The position numbers and the translations under genes were made by a program. A stretch of DNA of 64,000 bases. Source: Flavobacteriales bacterium. GTDB taxonomy: Bacteria; Bacteroidota; Bacteroidia; Flavobacteriales_D; Sanyastnellaceae. The stretch lies in NCBI GenBank assembly GCA_018402085.1, contig JAGYJM010000002.1, positions 3,053,501 through 3,117,500 of the forward strand, in the 5' to 3' direction. The notes below the pieces were generated by a model. That model worked only from the letters and a program-made list of their open reading frames with translations, did no database searches and had not been told where the DNA came from. This document shows, piece after piece, positions 60,901 to 64,000 of the stretch. Within the stretch, counting starts at the first letter, position 1; each line of letters begins with the position of its first letter.

Positions 60901-62153
60901 GCGGTCGCCAGGCATGGTCCGGCAGCTCGGGCGGCTGGATACAAACGATCATCGATTTGAGCTCGTACGCCGGGCAAACCATCAGCATTCGCTGGCGCAT
61001 GGCTTCCGATGCGTTCGTCAGCGGCGAAGGCTGGTATGTAGACGATGTCTTCCTTGGAGATGTATTGGTTGATTTCACCAACACGGCTTGCGTTGACAGC
61101 GATCAAACAGCACCTTTCTGTGCCAGCCAATACACCTTCATTACAGAACAAAGCTGCGTGCCACAATCATGGTACGAAGATGCGGATGGTGACGGATTCG
61201 GAAACGCAGAAGTGACCACCTCTGCCTGCCTGGCACCTGTAGGCTTTGTCAGTGACAACACCGATTGCGACGACACCCGTGAGGATGTGTATCCCGGTGC
61301 GCCAGGTACCGCTGAAGGCATTGACAATAATTGCAACGGAGATATCGACGCCGCAGAATGTGCACCACAGATGTGGTATGAAGACGCCGACGGCGATGGG
61401 TTTGGAAACGCAGAAGTGGCCACCTCTGCCTGCCTGGCACCTGTAGGCTTTGTCAGTGACAACACCGATTGCGACGACACCCGTGAGGATGTGTATCCCG
61501 GTGCGCCAGGTACCGCTGAAGGCATTGACAATAATTGCAACGGAGATATCGACGCCGCAGAATGTGCACCACAGATGTGGTATGAAGACGCCGACGGCGA
61601 TGGGTTTGGAAACGCAGAAGTGGCCACCTCTGCCTGCCTGGCACCTGTAGGCTTTGTCAGTGACAACACCGATTGCGACGACACCCGTGAGGATGTGTAT
61701 CCCGGTGCGCCAGGTACCGCTGAAGGCATTGACAATAATTGCAACGGAGATATCGACGCCGCAGAATGTGCACCACAGATGTGGTATGAAGACGCCGACG
61801 GCGATGGGTTCGGAAACGCAGAAGTGGCCACCTCTGCCTGCCTGGCACCTGTAGGCTTTGTCAGTGACAACACCGATTGCGACGACACCCGCGAGGATGT
61901 GTATCCCGGTGCGCCAGGTACCGCTGAAGGCATTGACAATAATTGCAACGGTCTTGTTGAAGCAACTGAAGCCGTTCCTGTTTGTCTGGGCGACTTCAAC
62001 AATGACCTTTTCATCAATGTATCGGATCTCCTGATCCTTCTGAGTGATTTTGGTTGTTCAGGCAATTGCATTGCCGACCTCAACGAATCGGGCGATGTCA
62101 ACAGCAGTGATATGCTTGTATTCCTCTCGCTCTTCGACACTACTTGCGAATAA
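57960..62153 (+). CDS. M36 (fungalysin-type) secreted metalloprotease with MopE-like repeats and dockerin-like end
   Basis: A 1397-residue secreted protease. Signal peptide MLRLVFTALMVFIVAQINAQ; FTP propeptide (about 40-200); the catalytic M36 domain with HEYGH (residues 569-573) and the third zinc ligand Glu near 597 (MGEGWSDYLAL), interrupted by a PA domain (about 445-545); a DUF11-like domain (about 780-850); a jelly-roll/MAM-like domain (about 860-1040); four 68-residue repeats (WYEDADGDGFGNAEV..NCNG, from about 1071) of the MopE metal-binding kind; and a dockerin-like C-terminus (GDFNNDLFINVSDLLILL..). No standard T9SS domain. Large extracellular protease, probably calcium dependent. Confidence 0.9.
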   Translation: MLRLVFTALMVFIVAQINAQQSTDLATELLSSKFADRFEPSDLQGWIHHRSINNRESGYTYHYYQQSESGVPIHNAMMTIVTSPEGGVIHVADRFIAGKTRLSKKSTAGTNPEQALKSAARHLGVNAGDVSVMEVGSAPLMEGIAEAEDLALEPIPFQLVYQNLDDQQLALCWEFVIRMKDHQNWWQIRVDAATGAVLDKNNWIVNCGASHLSDGEHSASCLTEVPGRNPLLRAADATPEATPAPLMANSYNVFPEPLESPYDGSRSIISLPWNNNLTASPFGWHDTNGSAGAEYTITRGNNVWAQEDRNGNNGTGFSPDGGAALDFDFPLDLTQQPVTYQEAAITNLFYWNNLCHDIFYNYGFDEQSGNFQANNYGNPGFGGDEVLADAQDGSGTNNANFGTPPDGQRPRMQMFEWTFAAVPSFTANGISYTAITASFGPNTGVYSGELVLANDGSGEPTLACNALVNPPDYNGKVVLIDRGTCTFVEKVLNAQAEGAIAVIVAQNTGDAPFSMGGAEPAITIPSVMVSQADGQALKDAMNNGTVNVNIDLPASVNRDSDLDNGVIVHEYGHGVSIRLTGGAGNVSCLFNNEQMGEGWSDYLALILTMKPGDAATDARGIGNYSLGDGPNGVGIRPFPYSFDLGVNPVTYNDISGLSIPHGVGSVWCSMLWDMTWLLVDQHGWDPDIYNGTGGNNIALQLVIEGLKLQPCEPGFVDGRDAILLADQLLYGGQHQCLIWEAFARRGLGAGASQGSSNNVGDGIEDYSTPGSCDILISKTSAGEMEAGSTMTVTLEVTNNTGGQATNVTINDAIPAEVSYVDGSASCAVTVNGNDLTFNLGSLNSGETVTCTYSVEAPLDPFSVFQINDDVEGGQADFVVETGSGAFQWSLNGTRFNSPSTSWFAPDPGTISDQYLVLENISDVNPSTFLSFWHFFNTETDWDGCVMEVSTNGGGSWSDLAPSITQNGYNSTINTNPDSPISGRQAWSGSSGGWIQTIIDLSSYAGQTISIRWRMASDAFVSGEGWYVDDVFLGDVLVDFTNTACVDSDQTAPFCASQYTFITEQSCVPQSWYEDADGDGFGNAEVTTSACLAPVGFVSDNTDCDDTREDVYPGAPGTAEGIDNNCNGDIDAAECAPQMWYEDADGDGFGNAEVATSACLAPVGFVSDNTDCDDTREDVYPGAPGTAEGIDNNCNGDIDAAECAPQMWYEDADGDGFGNAEVATSACLAPVGFVSDNTDCDDTREDVYPGAPGTAEGIDNNCNGDIDAAECAPQMWYEDADGDGFGNAEVATSACLAPVGFVSDNTDCDDTREDVYPGAPGTAEGIDNNCNGLVEATEAVPVCLGDFNNDLFINVSDLLILLSDFGCSGNCIADLNESGDVNSSDMLVFLSLFDTTCE
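61170..61965 (+). repeat. 204-bp tandem repeats in the protease gene, 4 copies
   Basis: Units start at 61170, 61374, 61578 and 61782. Units 2 and 3 look identical at DNA level; units 1 and 4 differ at a few sites. Each codes for 68 residues. Confidence 0.92.
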
Positions 62154-62175
62154 AGACTACACTTTTCTGTTCTTA

Positions 62176-62209
62176 TAAAAAGGCGCCTCCTTTATGGGGC
62201 GTCTTTTTT
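62176..62209 (+). terminator. Terminator of the M36 protease gene
   Basis: AAAAAGGCGCC / GGGCGTCTTTTT stem, one wobble pair, then T run. Confidence 0.75.
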
Positions 62210-62544
62210 TATGGACTCCTTGGATGACTCAGAAAAAGCGGCAAAAAGAAACAGGTGAACCTCCGTTCACCTGTTTGCTTACTTAGACTACTACTCAAAC
62301 CGCTGCTATATACTCCTTTGAGTGAACAGGGTTCATTCAATGCGACTCTCTCTGTCGCTTCGATAGGACAAAGATGCTTGCAACATCGCTGCCCTCCCCT
62401 TCTAATTCGCTCAACAGATCAAATTCATCGACGAGTTGAAAGATCCGCTCGTACAAGCGAGATTTTCGTTATGCCAGGCCGACTTCAAACACCAGAAAGT
62501 GGATGCGGCCTTTCCGTTTGAAATGAAATGCTTCGATCAGGAGC

Positions 62545-62573
62545 TAAAAAAAGCCTCCAATAGGAGGCTTTTA
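62545..62573 (-). terminator. Terminator of the Gly-rich protein gene
   Basis: Minus strand AAAAGCCTCC / GGAGGCTTTT with TATT loop, followed by TTTT. Confidence 0.8.
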
Positions 62574-62591
62574 CAATAACCAAAACCTTAC

Positions 62592-64000
62592 CTATTCACA
62601 AGCCGACCCGAAGGTGCCAAGGAATTGAAGCAGGTCAGAAGAATTCACGAGTCCATCACCGTTCAGGTCTGATGGGCAATTGTTATCAAGAACGCAATTC
62701 CCTAAGTCTATGTTTGCCTCCTCTTGAAAGTTCAATGCCTCAGGATCAGTACAGCCATACACAATTGGCTCATTGTTAATCACACATGACCCATCATCAT
62801 AATCTGCACTCTCGTCATAGTTATCCGCATTTATGTCTGTGCATCCAAAATAAAAGCAACTGCCATCATCAGAATTCGCCATCGCATTATAGTTGGCTGC
62901 ACCGCTATCCGTGCACCCGTTAAAGATGCATGTACCATCATCTGATTGGGCTGCAGGATCAAAATTAGCGGCCCCCGGATAGATACATCCCGGGTACTCA
63001 CACGAACCATCGTCTTCCGTTGCCTCGTTATCAAAGTTTGACGCTTCCTGATCTGTGCAGCCGTTTACTTCTAATTCGTCACACACGCCATCTCCGTCAG
63101 TGTCAAGCAGACAGTTTCCTTCACAATCATAATACTGTTCCTGATAAACACAGATTCCAGGATCAGTTGCGGCATCATCATAATTGCAGGCACTTTCATC
63201 TTCACAACCGCTAATCTCCAGCTCATCGCATACACCATCTCCATCAGCGTCATTGATGCAATCTCCATTACAATCAGCGAATGGCTCCGGGAAGACACAG
63301 GTCTCATTATCTGCTTGCGCTGAAGGATCATAGTTACAGGCATCTATGCTTGTACAACCCTCTATGCATTCAGGTGCTGCAAGCTCGTAGCGAATGATCG
63401 CAAGGCCGTCACCGGAACGCAAACCAGATTGAGTGCTCGCATTCGTTAACCCATCAATGTATGAAGAGCCTCCGGCGCCTCCACACCACGGATGACCGCC
63501 GCCGCCACCATACCAGCCGCCGCCGCCACCGCCACCGTAGCGAAATGTACCGTCGCTGAAGGTTGAATTATTACCTCCCTGCCCGAGGCTTCCTGCACCG
63601 GCACTCCAACCATTTCTGCTACCTCCTGTTCCTCCACTCAATTGACTGCCCCCGGTAGGCACCACAACATCTCCTATGCCACTTCCTCCTGTCAGACCAC
63701 CACCGGCGCCACCTTGTCCGCCGTTATCTGCGCCACCGCCGCCGCCTGCAACAGCTGCCCGGTCGCTCAATCCATTTCCGTTCAATCGTATATCGGTCGC
63801 GCCGCCCCCTGAGGCTCCGCCATCATCAGAACCGCCGCGGCCCCCGCCGTTGAAACCGCCCGGAGTGCCGGCGTTTCCGTTATTGATCATTGAACCGGCC
63901 CCTCCTACGTACACATACAGCACGTCACCAGCATTCAGATCGACTTGACCGGTGACATAGCCACCCAGACCCCCGATGTCTGTTCCATCCAAATCACCGC
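62592..64000 (-). CDS. Large secreted Gly-rich protein with GCTD repeats and dockerin-like end (5' end beyond window)
   Basis: At least 469 residues visible; the frame is open to the right edge. Order: a Gly-rich domain (GGFNGGGRGGSDDGGASGGG, GGGGGGGWYGGGGGHPWCGG, up to about 200 visible residues) like the ALK/LTK-type Gly-rich family, ending IDGLTNASTQSGLRSGDGLAIIRYE; six or more Cys repeats of the GCTDxxAxNYdxxAxxDDGSC kind with EF-hand-like DADGDGVCDELE pieces; and a dockerin-like C-terminus (CPSDLNGDGLVNSSDLLQFL). Likely surface or extracellular; calcium binding is probable from DxDxDG loops. Signal peptide not visible. Confidence 0.85.
   Translation of the reverse strand, partial: GDLDGTDIGGLGGYVTGQVDLNAGDVLYVYVGGAGSMINNGNAGTPGGFNGGGRGGSDDGGASGGGATDIRLNGNGLSDRAAVAGGGGGADNGGQGGAGGGLTGGSGIGDVVVPTGGSQLSGGTGGSRNGWSAGAGSLGQGGNNSTFSDGTFRYGGGGGGGWYGGGGGHPWCGGAGGSSYIDGLTNASTQSGLRSGDGLAIIRYELAAPECIEGCTSIDACNYDPSAQADNETCVFPEPFADCNGDCINDADGDGVCDELEISGCEDESACNYDDAATDPGICVYQEQYYDCEGNCLLDTDGDGVCDELEVNGCTDQEASNFDNEATEDDGSCEYPGCIYPGAANFDPAAQSDDGTCIFNGCTDSGAANYNAMANSDDGSCFYFGCTDINADNYDESADYDDGSCVINNEPIVYGCTDPEALNFQEEANIDLGNCVLDNNCPSDLNGDGLVNSSDLLQFLGTFGSACE

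Larger units (their letters stand above)
62154..62591. other. Intergenic region between convergent genes
   Basis: 438 bp with a terminator at each end (62176-62209, 62545-62573). Between them I see nothing that looks like a gene or repeat. Confidence 0.55.

Noticed and set aside
61246-61854. Repeated open frames on both strands inside the protease gene
   Set aside because: Out-of-frame readings of the 204-bp tandem repeats.
63676-63948. Pro/Ala-rich plus-strand open frame
   Set aside because: Antisense reading of the Gly-rich domain; Gly codons become Pro/Ala on the other strand.

Overview
The window looks like a chromosome segment of a Bacteroidota bacterium, most likely a marine-type Flavobacteriales (Cryomorphaceae/Schleiferiaceae-like; placement inferred, not tested). 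Reasons: type IX secretion (T9SS) C-terminal sorting domains, GCTDxxACNY-type repeats, promoter -7 boxes of the TAnnTTTG type, few Shine-Dalgarno sites, a HYC_CC_PP-type protein, a DUF4296 lipoprotein, PurS, and a full suf operon.

Layout. 1-3 kb: partial dolichol-phosphate-mannose-type glycosyltransferase, a ribosome hibernation factor and a conserved pair of unknown envelope genes. 3.2-3.95 kb: a RelE/ParE-type toxin-antitoxin pair between long direct repeats. 4.0-7.2 kb (minus): a heavy-metal operon (HYC_CC_PP protein, HMA protein, TonB receptor). 7.4-19.3 kb: membrane proteins, slyD, rluB, yraN, a coiled-coil protein, GT39, a PHP-like protein, pgk, purS, pssA. 19.4-20.7 kb: an intact IS256-family element with an 8-bp target duplication. 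20.7-22.5 kb: repeat-rich DNA including a 169-bp tandem array. 22.5-31 kb: a GT2 enzyme, a DUF4296 lipoprotein, an epimerase, uvrC, a helical protein, a T9SS cargo and thiL. 31.1-37.8 kb: suf operon sufA-B-C-D-tlyA-S-E-T with a candidate operator in its promoter. 37.9-39.1 kb: IS110-family element with a bridge-RNA-like inverted repeat. 39.1-39.6 kb: a DUF559 endonuclease gene between inverted copies of a dispersed hairpin repeat. 39.7-44.2 kb: dxr, the mobile mystery protein A/B pair behind four operators, a lipoprotein and a transglutaminase. 44.2-49 kb: two T9SS cargo proteins and an O-antigen-ligase-like protein. 49.1-53.4 kb (minus): rplM-rpsI-rpsB-tsf-pyrH-frr. 53.7-57.5 kb: tRNA-Val, a small acidic protein and a polyamine operon (speA, speB, deoxyhypusine-synthase-like) preceded by an Arg-rich leader ORF. 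58-64 kb: two very large secreted proteins with dockerin-like ends.

The outstanding property is the density of short hairpin repeats whose arms differ between copies but stay self-complementary. Family A is a 20-bp hairpin ending in GATG (16 copies, six inside genes). Family B is a roughly 50-bp CCCCTC-hairpin-CTCCCC element (nine copies, two of them flanking a DUF559 endonuclease gene in inverted orientation). Family C is a 19-bp GGAC/GTCC hairpin. The DUF559 cassette is my best candidate for an undescribed mobile system. No homology search was run; product names rest on motif recognition.
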